Positions 17,676-26,165 are shown, counted from the stretch's first letter. The stretch is DNA of 64,000 nt from JAMIFN01 sp964544605 (GCA_964544605.1 CAZJBX010000009.1:9988-73987), one strand, 5' to 3'. Notes: generated by a model from the letters alone, not told the origin. Program-made: numbers and translations.

Positions 17676-18164
17676 ATGACGCAAGAACGCTTTAAACCTG
17701 GCATCACCGTGGGTGCCATCATCGAACAAAACGGTAAATTCCTACTGGTTGAAGAATGCACCAGCCAAGGCTTGGTGCTCAACAACCCCGCTGGCCACCT
17801 GGAGCCTGCCGAAGACCTAGTGGCGGGCTGCGCCCGTGAAGTGCTGGAAGAAACTGGCTACGACTTTGTGCCCGAGCAAGTGCTGGGCATCTACCTCAAC
17901 CACTACCCCAGCCATGATGCCGCCACCCAAGGCGATGTGCGCCTGCGCCCGCACTACCTGCGCTTTGCTTTTGTCGGGCGCTTGGGTCAGCACCACCCCG
18001 AACGCGGGCTGGATAAAGGCATTGTGCGTACCGTGTGGATGACGGCCGACGAAATCCGCCGCGCGCCCAATCTGCGCAGCCCCACCGTGCTGCAATGCCT
18101 GCAAGACTACGAAGCGGGCCAGCGCTTTGGGCTGGACATGCTGCGCATGGTGAATACGGATTGA
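17676..18164 (+). CDS. nudJ: Nudix phosphatase NudJ
   Basis: A 162-residue Nudix hydrolase of the NudJ (YmfB) type, which acts on nucleoside tri- and diphosphates and on thiamine pyrimidine pyrophosphate. The Nudix box is complete: GHLEPAEDLVAGCAREVLEE followed by TGYDF. The N-terminus GITVGAIIEQNGKFLLVEE and the later HYLRFAFVGRL and WMTADEIRR also match. ATG 17676 has GGAAGGAAG just upstream. In many beta- and gammaproteobacteria nudJ precedes mnmA; here a repeat region and an orphan ORF follow. Confidence 0.87.
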   Translation: MTQERFKPGITVGAIIEQNGKFLLVEECTSQGLVLNNPAGHLEPAEDLVAGCAREVLEETGYDFVPEQVLGIYLNHYPSHDAATQGDVRLRPHYLRFAFVGRLGQHHPERGLDKGIVRTVWMTADEIRRAPNLRSPTVLQCLQDYEAGQRFGLDMLRMVNTD

Positions 18165-18236
18165 GGGGTTGGGGTGGTGTGGATGAGTCACTGAAGACAT
18201 GGTGCATCGTGTTTCCACATCTTGCTGTTTTCTCTT

Positions 18237-18262
18237 GTCATTGCGGGCTTGACCCGCAATCT
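18237..18262 (+). repeat. Dispersed stem-loop element, type A
   Basis: GTC followed by ATTGCGGG-CTTGA-CCCGCAAT and CT: an eight-base perfect stem with a five-base loop. Closely related copies occur in this window near 56407, 56790 (inverted), 63904 and 63946, with CACTGCGGG variants near 44721-44814 and 45915. Confidence 0.85.
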
Positions 18263-18289
18263 TAGGTGTTTGAGCGTCGCAAAAACCAA

Positions 18290-18315
18290 GATGCTGAATC
18301 AAGTTCAGCATGACG
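18290..18315 (+). repeat. Dispersed stem-loop element, type B (left of the orphan ORF)
   Basis: GA followed by TGCTGAA-TCAAG-TTCAGCA and TGACG: a seven-base perfect stem with a five-base loop. An identical 26-base copy in the same orientation lies at 18908-18933, so the two bracket the ORF at 18421-18879. Confidence 0.85.
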
Positions 18316-18420
18316 CAGTGGGTGGTGCGACTTTTTGTTTTTTTTCGTCACATCTTGTCGCATGTCTTTTGCAAAATGCCCCTATCCGGCCAGCGGGCCG
18401 TATTTGCAAAAGGAAAAAGT

Positions 18421-18879
18421 ATGAACAAGTTTGAAGACAAGTTGGCTGCCAAAGCCATTGAGCGTTTGCCAGAAATCGCCAAGGTGGTGGCCAAGGACAA
18501 AACCCTGATGTACATCCACTGGGCTGAGTTGGGCAGGCGAGATGACAGAGAGATGGGCGAGCTGATTCGGCTCAAGCTCAGCTATGAGCTGGCCGTCAAT
18601 ACCCTGATTATGAAGACAACGAATTCGATGGGAGAGCGCTATTTGAAGGCTGACGGCTTGGCTGTGGTGGTGCAGCGCGTGCTGGCTCGGCCCGATGTGA
18701 CAGAGGCCATTGCAGAAGGGGTGTGGCAGGTGTCGCGCATTTGGGGTGGCGAGGACATCAAGAAAAAGATTTTGGCGACCCCAGGGTACAAAGAAGAAGT
18801 TTTGCCCAAATTGCAGGGTTTTCAGCAAGAGTTGCAGGACTTTGCCGCTGAGCTGGATGCGAAGCCGGCCAAATCGTAA
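18421..18879 (+). CDS. Hypothetical protein, 152 residues
   Basis: I do not recognise a family. The ATG at 18421 follows AGGAAAAAGT, a plausible ribosome-binding site, and the product (MNKFEDKLAAKAIERLPEIA) is soluble, charged and mainly helical, without signal peptide, membrane segment or cysteine. A KK-rich stretch (EDIKKKILATPGYKEEVLPK) lies near the C-terminus, followed by a Gln/Glu-rich helix. It ends 148 bases before the guaA stop, on the opposite strand. Two identical stem-loop elements bracket it, one 105 bases before the start and one 28 bases after the stop, which may mean that it arrived as a small cassette. Sequence quality as a gene looks real (good start, length and reading-frame bias). 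Confidence 0.65.
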   Translation: MNKFEDKLAAKAIERLPEIAKVVAKDKTLMYIHWAELGRRDDREMGELIRLKLSYELAVNTLIMKTTNSMGERYLKADGLAVVVQRVLARPDVTEAIAEGVWQVSRIWGGEDIKKKILATPGYKEEVLPKLQGFQQELQDFAAELDAKPAKS

Positions 18880-18907
18880 GGGGCCTTCGTTTGTGGCTGA
18901 AAACCCA

Positions 18908-18933
18908 GATGCTGAATCAAGTTCAGCATGACG
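18908..18933 (+). repeat. Dispersed stem-loop element, type B (right of the orphan ORF)
   Basis: The same 26 bases as at 18290-18315, in the same orientation, followed in both places by one variable base and then AGTGGG. Confidence 0.85.
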
Positions 18934-19027
18934 AAGTGGGGGGGCTTGGGGAAGAAGCGTGTGGTGTGCGTGGGCCAAGGAGCCGAGCATGAGGCCCGCC
19001 CCTTGGTGGTGTGAGGCGGTTGAGCCC

Positions 19028-20614
19028 TTATTCCCACTCAATCGTGGCAGGCGGTTTGCTGGAGATGTCGTAGGTGACGCGGCTGACGCCATCGACTTGG
19101 GTGATGATGCGGGTGGAGACGGCTTCGAGCAAATCGTAGGGCAGGTGTGCCCAGCGGGCCGTCATGAAGTCGGTGGTTTCCACCGCACGCAGGGCAATGA
19201 CGAAGTCGTACACGCGTTTGCCGCCACTCACGCCCACCGATTTAACGGGCACAAACACCGCAAAGGCTTGGCTGGTGCTGTCGTACCAGCTTTTGCCATT
19301 GGCGGGGTTGCTGGTGTTGCGCAGGGCTTGAATAAAGAGGTCATCGGCCTGGCGCAGGATGTCGGCATAGGTTTTTTTCACTTCGCCCACAATGCGAACG
19401 CCCAAGCCCGGGCCGGGGAAGGGGTGGCGATAGACCATATCAGCAGGCAGGCCCAGGGCCACACCCAGCTCGCGCACCTCGTCTTTAAAGAGGTCTTTCA
19501 GGGGTTCGAGCAGTTTCAGGCCGAGCTGCTCAGGCAGGCCGCCGACATTGTGGTGGCTTTTGATGGTGGCGGTTTTTTTGCCGCCTGATTCGATGATGTC
19601 GGGGTAGATGGTGCCTTGGGCCAGCCAGCTTACGCCTTGGCTGCCGGGGCGGGCGGCTTTGAGTTTTTCGGCCTCGGCTTTGAAGACATCGACAAAGAGG
19701 CGGCCAATGATTTTGCGTTTTTGCTCAGGTTCGCTCACGCCAGCGAGTTCACCCAAAAAGAGGTTTTCCGCATCCACGCGCACAACTTTGGCTTGCAGTT
19801 TGTCGGCAAACATTTGCATGACCATGTCGCCTTCATTCAGGCGCATGAGGCCGTGATCGACAAAGACGCAGGTGAGTTGGTCGCCAATGGCGCGGTGGAT
19901 GAGGGCGGCGCAGACGGTGGAATCGACGCCACCAGACAGGCCGAGGATGACCTCTTCATCGCCCACTTGGGCTTTGATGTGGGCCACGGCTTCTTCAATA
20001 TGGCGTTGCATTTGCCAGTCGGTTTGGGCGGCGCAAATCTCGCGTGCAAAGCGGGCCAAGAGGGCCGCGCCAGCGGGACTGTGGGCGCTTTCTTCAGGGT
20101 GAAATTGCAGGCCGTAGAAGTGGCGGCTGGTATCGCCCATGGCAGCCACGGCGCAGCCCTCGGCGCTGGCCAGGGTGCTAAAGCCCGCAGGCAGTTGCGC
20201 CACTTGCTCGCCCGTGGCCAGCCAAGCGGCGCTTTGCTGGGCCAAGTCTTGCAGCAGGCCAGTGGGGTTTGGCACTTGAATGTGGGCATCGACAAAACCG
20301 CTGGGGCCTTGTTGCGCCAATTGGCCGCCCAATTGCAGGGCCATGGTGTGCATACCGTAGCCGATGCCGAGCACGGGCAGGCCCAGCTCAAACACGGCTT
20401 GCGGGGCGCGGTCGCCTGCTTCGGCGGTGTCGGTGTAGCCGCCAGCCAGGATGATGCCTTTGAGCGGGCGCTCTTGCGCGTATTGGCGCAGCCAGTCCTC
20501 CGTCACATCGCTGGGATAAACCTCGCAATACACCTGCGCTTCACGCACGCGGCGGGCGATGAGCTGGGTGAGTTGAGAGCCGAAATCAAGGATGAGGAGG
20601 GTGTCGTGTTGCAT
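19028..20614 (-). CDS. guaA: GMP synthase with a degenerate glutamine amidotransferase domain
   Basis: 528 residues, normal GuaA length (E. coli 525). It converts XMP to GMP. The ATP-pyrophosphatase half is intact: P-loop LGLSGGVDSTVCAALIHRAI (Ser227-Ser232), VFVDHGLMRLNEGD, LAQGTIYPDIIES, IKSHHNVGGLP, RHPFPGPGLGVRI, and the C-terminus YDISSKPPATIEWE. The N-terminal class I amidotransferase half keeps its fold (LLILDFGSQLTQLIARRVRE) but residue 85, normally the nucleophile cysteine in G-[IV]-C-Y-G-M-Q, is glycine (LGIGYGMHTM; codon GGC at 20362-20360). The oxyanion motif GGP is GGY (58-60) and the usual SHGD is ATGE (133-136). The triad His172 and Glu174 remain in FHPEE. Start ATG 20614; the open frame to 20989 overlaps trpB2 and is not real. 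I infer an ammonia-dependent enzyme. Confidence 0.92.
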   Translation of the reverse strand: MQHDTLLILDFGSQLTQLIARRVREAQVYCEVYPSDVTEDWLRQYAQERPLKGIILAGGYTDTAEAGDRAPQAVFELGLPVLGIGYGMHTMALQLGGQLAQQGPSGFVDAHIQVPNPTGLLQDLAQQSAAWLATGEQVAQLPAGFSTLASAEGCAVAAMGDTSRHFYGLQFHPEESAHSPAGAALLARFAREICAAQTDWQMQRHIEEAVAHIKAQVGDEEVILGLSGGVDSTVCAALIHRAIGDQLTCVFVDHGLMRLNEGDMVMQMFADKLQAKVVRVDAENLFLGELAGVSEPEQKRKIIGRLFVDVFKAEAEKLKAARPGSQGVSWLAQGTIYPDIIESGGKKTATIKSHHNVGGLPEQLGLKLLEPLKDLFKDEVRELGVALGLPADMVYRHPFPGPGLGVRIVGEVKKTYADILRQADDLFIQALRNTSNPANGKSWYDSTSQAFAVFVPVKSVGVSGGKRVYDFVIALRAVETTDFMTARWAHLPYDLLEAVSTRIITQVDGVSRVTYDISSKPPATIEWE

Positions 20615-20694
20615 GGTGCTGGCCTTGTGGCGTAAAGAACAGGATTTTAAACGGAGGCACTTTTGTGCGGTGCAATAAATGCAGTGCTGGGGCC

Positions 20695-20723
20695 AAAAAA
20701 AGACCCCGCCGATGGGCGAGGTC
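20695..20723 (-). terminator. Intrinsic terminator after trpB2
   Basis: On the minus strand GACCTCGCC pairs with GGCGGGGTC (one G-U pair) around a short loop and runs into seven T. It lies between the trpB2 stop and the guaA start, so guaA probably has its own promoter just downstream (20615-20694). Confidence 0.75.
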
Positions 20724-20747
20724 GCTCGCTTTGTGCGTTGGCCCAAC

Positions 20748-22106
20748 TCAGCCGACTTGGGGCAGGTTTTGCAAGGCCGCTTCAATTTGCGCTTGCGGGT
20801 AGTCGTAGTCTTGCAGCTCGCCAGCGAAGTATTTGTCGTAGCTGAGCATGTCAAAGTGGCCGTGGCCTGAGAGGGTGAAGAAGATGACCTTGGGCTCGCC
20901 GCTTTCTTTGGCGGCAAGGGCCTCATCAATGGCGCCGCGCACGGCGTGGCAGGATTCGGGCGCGGGGATGATGCCTTCGGCACGGGCAAAGGTTACGCCC
21001 GCCTCAAAGGTGGCCAGTTGTGAGACCGCGCGCGCTTCAATGATGCCTTCATGCACAAGCTGGGAGACTTGCGTGGATGCGCCGTGGTAGCGCAGGCCGC
21101 CAGCGTGGATGCCTGGGGGCACAAAGTCGTGGCCCAAGGTGTATTGCTTCATCAGCGGGGTCAGGCCCACGGCATCGCCAAAGTCGTAGGCGTAGTGGCC
21201 ACGGGTGAGGCTGGGGCAGGAGGCGGGCTCGATGGCCAGCAGGCGCACTTGTTTGCCAGCGGCTTTGTCGGCGACAAAGGGGAAGGCAGTGCCCGCAAAG
21301 TTGGAGCCGCCGCCACAGCAGCCGATGACGACATCGGGGTAAACGCCTGCCATTTCAAGTTGCTTTTTCGCCTCTTGGCCAATGATGGTTTGGTGCGTGC
21401 ACACATGGTTGAGCACGGAGCCGAGGGCGTAGCTGGTGTCTTTGCGGCTGGCCGCTTCTTCCACCGCCTCAGAGATGGCGATGCCCAAGCTGCCGGGGGA
21501 GTTGGGGTCTTGGGCGAGGATTTTGCGGCCGCTTTCAGTGTGGGGGCTGGGTGAGGCGATGACTTCTGCGCCCCAAGTTTGCATCATGCTGCGGCGGAAG
21601 GGTTTTTGCTCGTAACTGACTTTGACCATGTACACGCGTACATCCAGGCCGAACATTTGCCCTGCCAAGGCCAAAGAGGAACCCCATTGGCCCGCGCCGG
21701 TTTCAGTGGACAGGCGCTTGATGCCCGCGAGTTTGTTGTAGTAAGCCTGCGGGATGGAGCTATTGACTTTGTGTGAGCCAGCAGGGGAAACACCTTCGTA
21801 TTTGTAGAAGATTTTGGCGGGTGTGCCCAAGGCGGCCTCTAGGCGGTGGGCGCGGAACATGGGCGTGGGGCGGTAGGTGCGGAAGGCGTCGCGCACGGCC
21901 TCAGGGATTTCAATCCAGCGCTGGGTCGAGACTTCTTGCTCGATGAGGCTGTCGGGGAAGATGGCGCTCAAGGCATCGGGCGTGAGGGGCTGGCCGTCTG
22001 GGCCGAGTACGGGCGCGGGCGGGCTGGGCAAATCAGCGGCGATGTTGTACCAGTGCGTGGGGATGTCGTTTTCACCCAAGAGGAATTTGGTTTGTTGGCT
22101 GTCCAT
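20748..22106 (-). CDS. trpB2: Tryptophan synthase beta-like protein, TrpB2 type
   Basis: A 452-residue PLP enzyme of the TrpB2 group, which makes tryptophan from indole (or free serine donors) and usually acts without TrpA. The PLP lysine is in the segment SPAGSHKVNSSIPQAYY, preceded by the TrpB2-type YRPTPMFRAHRLE and FYKYEGV. The phosphate-binding glycine loop is IGCCGGGSNFAGTAFPF and the C-terminal LSGHGHFDMLSY matches. TrpB2 proteins carry an extra N-terminal stretch, present here (ENDIPTHWYNIAADLP). ATG 22106 has AAGGAG. It follows ruvB with 15 bases between, and a terminator follows it. A canonical trpBA pair is not in the window, but trpD is at 33071. Confidence 0.9.
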   Translation of the reverse strand: MDSQQTKFLLGENDIPTHWYNIAADLPSPPAPVLGPDGQPLTPDALSAIFPDSLIEQEVSTQRWIEIPEAVRDAFRTYRPTPMFRAHRLEAALGTPAKIFYKYEGVSPAGSHKVNSSIPQAYYNKLAGIKRLSTETGAGQWGSSLALAGQMFGLDVRVYMVKVSYEQKPFRRSMMQTWGAEVIASPSPHTESGRKILAQDPNSPGSLGIAISEAVEEAASRKDTSYALGSVLNHVCTHQTIIGQEAKKQLEMAGVYPDVVIGCCGGGSNFAGTAFPFVADKAAGKQVRLLAIEPASCPSLTRGHYAYDFGDAVGLTPLMKQYTLGHDFVPPGIHAGGLRYHGASTQVSQLVHEGIIEARAVSQLATFEAGVTFARAEGIIPAPESCHAVRGAIDEALAAKESGEPKVIFFTLSGHGHFDMLSYDKYFAGELQDYDYPQAQIEAALQNLPQVG

Positions 22107-22121
22107 GCAAGTCTCCTTGTA

Positions 22122-23180
22122 TCAAGTGAATAAATCGGGTTTGCTCGGCGCGCTCAGGCCCAAATGCCGCCAAGCGGAGAGCGTGGCGATGCGGCCCCTA
22201 GGGGTGCGCTGAATAAAGCCCTGTTGAATGAGGTAAGGCTCAATCACATCTTCAATCGTGCCTGCTTCTTCGCCAATGCTGGCGGCAAGGTTGTCCAGCC
22301 CCACAGGGCCGCCGTCAAAGCGGTGGATGAGGGCTTCGAGCAGTTTGCGGTCCATGAGGTCAAAGCCCTGCGGATCGACATCGAGCATGGCCAGCGCTTG
22401 CTGCGCCATGTCTAGCGTGATTTGGCCTTGGCCTTTGACATCGGCGTAGTCACGCACGCGGCGCAGCAGGCGGTTGGCAATGCGCGGCGTGCCACGGCTG
22501 CGGCGGGCGATTTCAAAGCTGCCTGCGGCGTCGGTAGGCACATTCAGCAGGCCAGCCGAACGGGTGACGATGCGGGCCAGCTCTTCAGGCGTGTAGAACT
22601 CCAGCCGCGCCACGATGCCAAAGCGATCGCGCAGGGGGTTGGTGAGCATACCTGCGCGGGTGGTGGCGCCGACCAAGGTGAAGGGCTGCAAATCGAGCTT
22701 GATGCTGCGCGCTGATGGCCCCTCGCCAATCATGATGTCGATTTGGTAGTCCTCTAGTGCGGGGTAGAGGATTTCCTCCACCACGGGGCTGAGGCGGTGG
22801 ATTTCATCGATGAACAGCACATCGCCTTCTTCCAAATTCGTCAGCAGGGCGGCGAGGTCTTTGGGTTTTTCCAGCACTGGGCCACTGGTTTGGCGCAGGT
22901 TCACGCCCAGCTCTTGCGCGACGATGTGGCTGAGCGTGGTTTTGCCCAAACCAGGCGGGCCAAACAGCAGCACATGGTCAAGGGCCTCTTGGCGTTTTTT
23001 CGCTGCGCCGATGAAGATTTCGAGCTGCTCACGCACCTTCTCTTGGCCCACATAGTCGTCGAGCAGTTTGGGCCGCAGGGCGCGCTCCAAGGCTTCCTCG
23101 CGGGCGCTGGCGCTGTGCGCGGATACGGTGCGGGCGGCTGGGGCGGGGCTGGGGGCGAAATCGTCGGTTTGAATGCTCAT
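22122..23180 (-). CDS. ruvB: Holliday junction branch-migration ATPase RuvB
   Basis: A 352-residue AAA+ motor that drives branch migration with RuvA. Walker A is LLFGPPGLGKTTLSHIVAQE, Walker B DVLFIDEIHRLSPVVEE, sensor 1 VGATTRAGMLTNPLRDRFG, and the arginine-finger region and winged-helix domain end with GFIQRTPRGRIATLSAWRHL. The start is ATG 23180 (MSIQTDDFAPSP); the longer frame to 23303 lies inside the upstream gene. ruvA and ruvC are not adjacent. It sits in the minus-strand chain lptD-surA-birA-SPOR-ruvB-trpB2, all with short gaps. Confidence 0.97.
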   Translation of the reverse strand: MSIQTDDFAPSPAPAARTVSAHSASAREEALERALRPKLLDDYVGQEKVREQLEIFIGAAKKRQEALDHVLLFGPPGLGKTTLSHIVAQELGVNLRQTSGPVLEKPKDLAALLTNLEEGDVLFIDEIHRLSPVVEEILYPALEDYQIDIMIGEGPSARSIKLDLQPFTLVGATTRAGMLTNPLRDRFGIVARLEFYTPEELARIVTRSAGLLNVPTDAAGSFEIARRSRGTPRIANRLLRRVRDYADVKGQGQITLDMAQQALAMLDVDPQGFDLMDRKLLEALIHRFDGGPVGLDNLAASIGEEAGTIEDVIEPYLIQQGFIQRTPRGRIATLSAWRHLGLSAPSKPDLFT

Positions 23181-23199
23181 CACGGGCGGCCTTGGCGCT

Positions 23200-23850
23200 T
23201 TAGGGGCAGGGGCTGAATTCTTGGCCCTGCAAAACGGGGCGCAGGCGCAGCAATTGCTCGCGCAGGCTTTCGTCGGCGGCCTCAATGCGCAGGTGCACGC
23301 CATCCACGGGTTCGAGCAAAGTGATGATTTGTGCCGTATTCACGCCGCGCTTTTTCAGTTGGGCCAAGCCCAAATTGGCCTGGCTTTCTTGGTCGTAATA
23401 GGCCAGCACAATGCCGTGCTGAAAACCGGGCGGCGCATCTTTGAAGTTGCTGATGCGCAGGCGGCGCAGTTCTTCTTTCTTTTTGTTCAAGGTGGCGGCA
23501 TTGGGGTAGCGGCCCAAATAAATCATCCATTGGCCAGCGGTTTTCAGCTCTTGGCGCTGCCAACTGCCAGCGGGCAAATGGGCTTTGAATTGGGTCTCAA
23601 TGTGCTGGGCTAGGCTGGGCTCAAGCAAGGCGCTGCTGAGGCAAACCGTGGGGTTGCTCAATTGCGCCAGATGCTGCGGTGTGGAGTTGGTAATCAGGCG
23701 CAGTTGCTGGGGATTCAGTTCCTCTTGCAAATAGGCTGAGCTGCGATGGGTTTGAGGGTCAAAACCCCAAAGCGCCAGCCAGCCGTGGCTCCAGGCCCAA
23801 AAGCCCAGATTGAGCAGCAGCAAGAGAATGAGGAAGGCGCGCAGTTTCAT
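23200..23850 (-). CDS. Membrane-anchored SPOR-like protein
   Basis: A 216-residue protein with one N-terminal membrane helix (MKLRAFLILLLLLNLGFWAW) and a periplasmic remainder. The central part (about residues 100-180) has the repeating strand-helix look of a SPOR peptidoglycan-binding domain: GQWMIYLGRYPNAATLNKKK, ELRRLRI and a second half with GIVLAYYDQESQANLGLAQL. Genes of this type commonly sit next to birA in Burkholderiales. It starts 15 bases after the birA stop and ends 19 bases before the ruvB start. The domain call is by pattern only. Confidence 0.7.
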   Translation of the reverse strand: MKLRAFLILLLLLNLGFWAWSHGWLALWGFDPQTHRSSAYLQEELNPQQLRLITNSTPQHLAQLSNPTVCLSSALLEPSLAQHIETQFKAHLPAGSWQRQELKTAGQWMIYLGRYPNAATLNKKKEELRRLRISNFKDAPPGFQHGIVLAYYDQESQANLGLAQLKKRGVNTAQIITLLEPVDGVHLRIEAADESLREQLLRLRPVLQGQEFSPCP

Positions 23851-23865
23851 AGATAGAGGGCAAGT

Positions 23866-24762
23866 CTAAGCCAAGCTGGAGCGCAAAGAGATTTCGGCGC
23901 TGTAGATGGTTTCCACGCTGCCGTCGGCATGTTGAATTTGGTAGCCACCATCAGCGGCCACGCCGAGGGCGATGGCCGCTTGCTGCGGCGTGGGGCCTTG
24001 GCGGGCGGCTTGAGCCTGCACGGGCTGGCCGCGCAAAATGTCGCGGCTTTGAAAACGCGGCGCAAAAGGTGCAAAGCCGCTGTGTTCAAACTGCAACAAG
24101 GCTTGGCAGATGGTGAATATGAGGCGGTGACACAGGGCGGGCAAATCGGCCAGTTGCGGCGCTTGGGGGCCAAAGACTTGGGCCAAATCGGCCACGGGGC
24201 TGCGCAAATCGGGGCCACTGGGGCCGCCCTCTACATTCAGGCCGACGCCAGCGACGAGCCAGCGCGGGCTGTGGCCGGTGGCCAAGGCTTGCACTGGCAG
24301 CAGGCTGGAATCAATGGGGGTGGTTTCCAGCAGAATGCCGCCGAGTTTGGCGTATTGGCCACCGCCTTGCGGCAGGGGCAGACAGATATCATTGGGCCAC
24401 TTTAAGGCGATTTCTGCGCCCAAGGTTTCCGCCACGGCGCAGCCCACGGCCAGCGAGAGGCCAGACCAATCGGGCGGCGCATAGGCCAGGCCGATAGAGA
24501 AGCTCAGGCTGCGCCAAGCGGCTTGCGCGGCGTTGGCGCTGCCGCTTTGCCATTCTCGCCCCAAGCGGCCACGGCCTGCGCTTTGGGTATCGGCCCAAAG
24601 CAGTTGCGGGTGGGTGCGCCCGGCTTGCGCTTGGCGCAGCAATTCGGAGTTGCTGGAATCGACCACAGGCAGGTGCCGCACTTCTAGGCCCGCCAGCCGC
24701 TGGGGGGCCAGCTCAAGCAGGGCGTGATGAAGTGAGGCAGACCAAGTGGCGGCGGCAGACAC
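23866..24762 (-). CDS. birA: Biotin-[acetyl-CoA-carboxylase] ligase BirA, without DNA-binding domain
   Basis: A biotin-protein ligase that attaches biotin to the carrier protein of acetyl-CoA carboxylase. The biotin/AMP site is ADTQSAGRGRLGREWQSG, followed by LSFSIGL, IALKWPNDICLP and KLGGILLE; the C-terminal SH3-like domain ends with YSAEISLRSSLA. There is no room for a helix-turn-helix repressor domain, so this is a group I, non-regulatory ligase. The start is uncertain: a TTG at 24810 would overlap surA by 38 bases; the GTG at 24762, just after the surA stop, seems more likely (298 residues). Confidence 0.88.
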   Translation of the reverse strand: MSAAATWSASLHHALLELAPQRLAGLEVRHLPVVDSSNSELLRQAQAGRTHPQLLWADTQSAGRGRLGREWQSGSANAAQAAWRSLSFSIGLAYAPPDWSGLSLAVGCAVAETLGAEIALKWPNDICLPLPQGGGQYAKLGGILLETTPIDSSLLPVQALATGHSPRWLVAGVGLNVEGGPSGPDLRSPVADLAQVFGPQAPQLADLPALCHRLIFTICQALLQFEHSGFAPFAPRFQSRDILRGQPVQAQAARQGPTPQQAAIALGVAADGGYQIQHADGSVETIYSAEISLRSSLA

Positions 24763-24772
24763 GGCAGCGGCC

Positions 24773-26155
24773 TTAGTTTTGTACTGGGTCGAGCGGGCGG
24801 CGATGCTCAATATAGGCGCGGGCGCGGACTTCTTCGGCCCAGATTTTGTAGTTTTCCTCGCCCTTGACTTTTTTCAGGGCTTGGCGTGCCAGCTCGCGCT
24901 GCTGCAAATCGCTCAAGTCCACGCGTTGGCGGTCTTGCACTTCAATCAAGTGCACGCCGAAACGACTGACCACGGGTGCAGAAACACGGCCTGGCTCCAG
25001 GGTGTCCATCACGCTTTCAAATTCAGGCACAAATTGGCCAGGTTCGGCCCAGCCGAGGCTACCGCCTTGCTCGGCGGAACCATCTTGCGAGTAGCGGGCG
25101 GCGGCTTGTTCAAAGCTGATGCGACCCGCCACGATGTCTTGCCGCAGTTGGCTCAGTTGTGCCACCAATTGGTCTTGGCTTTGGCCCTCATCGCTGCGCA
25201 AAATGATGTGGCGCACAGCGGTTTGCACCACGGTGTTGGCGGCGCTGGGGACGCGGCGCTCCAGCAGCTTGAGGATGTGGAAACCTGCGGGAGAGCGCAC
25301 GGGCTCAGAGACTTCGCCCACTTGCAGTTGGTTGGCGACCAGCACAAAGAGGTCGGGGTATTGATCGCGCAGGCGCAAGCCCATAGCGCCGCCCATATCG
25401 CGGCTGCCGTCCGAATGCGTTTCCGCGATTTTGGCAAAGCTGCCACGGCGGGCTTGTTGCGCCAGTTGGCGCGCTTTGGCTTGCAGGCTTTGCGCCTGGG
25501 CCACGCTGGCGTTTTCAGGCACGGCCACCAAAATCTGCGCCAAATGCAGGCGCTCGTAACTGGCATCGCCTGTCAAGCGGGCTTGTTCGGCGAGCCAGTT
25601 GTCGATTTCTTCTTCGCTGACTTTGGCGTTGTTGATGTGGTAGTCGTGGATGCGTTCGAGCAGCAACTCATCGCGCAAATCGCTGCGCAATTGCACGATG
25701 GAGACGCCATCGTTGCGCAGTTTTTGCAGCAATTGGTCTTCCGTCATATTGCTGCGCACGGCCAAATTGTGCAGGGCCGCTTGCACGCTGGCCTCGTCCA
25801 CCGTCATGCCCATGTCTTTGGCATCTTGCACCATGGCGCGATCGGTGATGATTTTGTCGAGCACGGTTTGCTCCAGCTCTTGTGAGGGCGGCAGGGCTTG
25901 GCCCGCATGGAGCAGTTGTACGGAAATGCGCAGGACGCGTGAGCGCAGGTCTTGGTAAGTGATGGGCTCATCATTGACGACGACCAAAATCCAATCGCTT
26001 TTGCGCTGTTGCTTGGGATCCAGAGGTTGTGCGCTGATCAGTTGTGTCTCGCTGTGTAGTCGGGTGCTGGATGTGGCCTTGCCTTGGGCCAAGGCGCTCA
26101 GGCTCAGGGTCAAGGCCAAGGGCAATAGAGTGAGGGTGCGTGGTTGAAGGCGCAT
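24773..26155 (-). CDS. surA: Periplasmic chaperone / peptidyl-prolyl isomerase SurA
   Basis: A 460-residue periplasmic chaperone for outer-membrane proteins. A signal peptide (to LSALAQG) is followed by the SurA N-terminal domain (WILVVVNDEPITYQDLRSRV), then two parvulin domains: the first around residues 205-300 (LAQILVAV ... RSPAGFHILKLLERR), the second around 310-410 (VRHIILRSDE ... GGSLGWAEPGQFVPEFE). The C-terminal helix YKIWAEEVRARAYIEHR matches. It lies 10 bases after lptD, whose product is a SurA client, an arrangement conserved in proteobacteria. Confidence 0.96.
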   Translation of the reverse strand: MRLQPRTLTLLPLALTLSLSALAQGKATSSTRLHSETQLISAQPLDPKQQRKSDWILVVVNDEPITYQDLRSRVLRISVQLLHAGQALPPSQELEQTVLDKIITDRAMVQDAKDMGMTVDEASVQAALHNLAVRSNMTEDQLLQKLRNDGVSIVQLRSDLRDELLLERIHDYHINNAKVSEEEIDNWLAEQARLTGDASYERLHLAQILVAVPENASVAQAQSLQAKARQLAQQARRGSFAKIAETHSDGSRDMGGAMGLRLRDQYPDLFVLVANQLQVGEVSEPVRSPAGFHILKLLERRVPSAANTVVQTAVRHIILRSDEGQSQDQLVAQLSQLRQDIVAGRISFEQAAARYSQDGSAEQGGSLGWAEPGQFVPEFESVMDTLEPGRVSAPVVSRFGVHLIEVQDRQRVDLSDLQQRELARQALKKVKGEENYKIWAEEVRARAYIEHRRPLDPVQN

Positions 26156-26165
26156 AAGGCATCCC

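Noticed and set aside
20360..20362. GuaA Cys to Gly as a plain sequencing or assembly error
   Set aside because: One error could make this codon, but the GGP, SHGD and YGMQ motifs in the same domain are changed as well, and GatA shows a parallel loss, so error alone is unlikely. Read support still has to be checked.
19616..20635. Open frame of 339 codons on the plus strand across guaA
   Set aside because: Antisense shadow of guaA; the product is His/Ala/Gly-rich without domain structure.
20614..20989. 125-codon N-terminal extension of guaA
   Set aside because: It overlaps trpB2 and the terminator, is Pro/Ser/Thr-rich without domain, and the standard GuaA start follows it.
23180..23303. N-terminal extension of RuvB (41 codons)
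   Set aside because: It overlaps the SPOR-like gene and is Cys/Pro-rich without similarity to RuvB; ATG 23180 gives the normal start.
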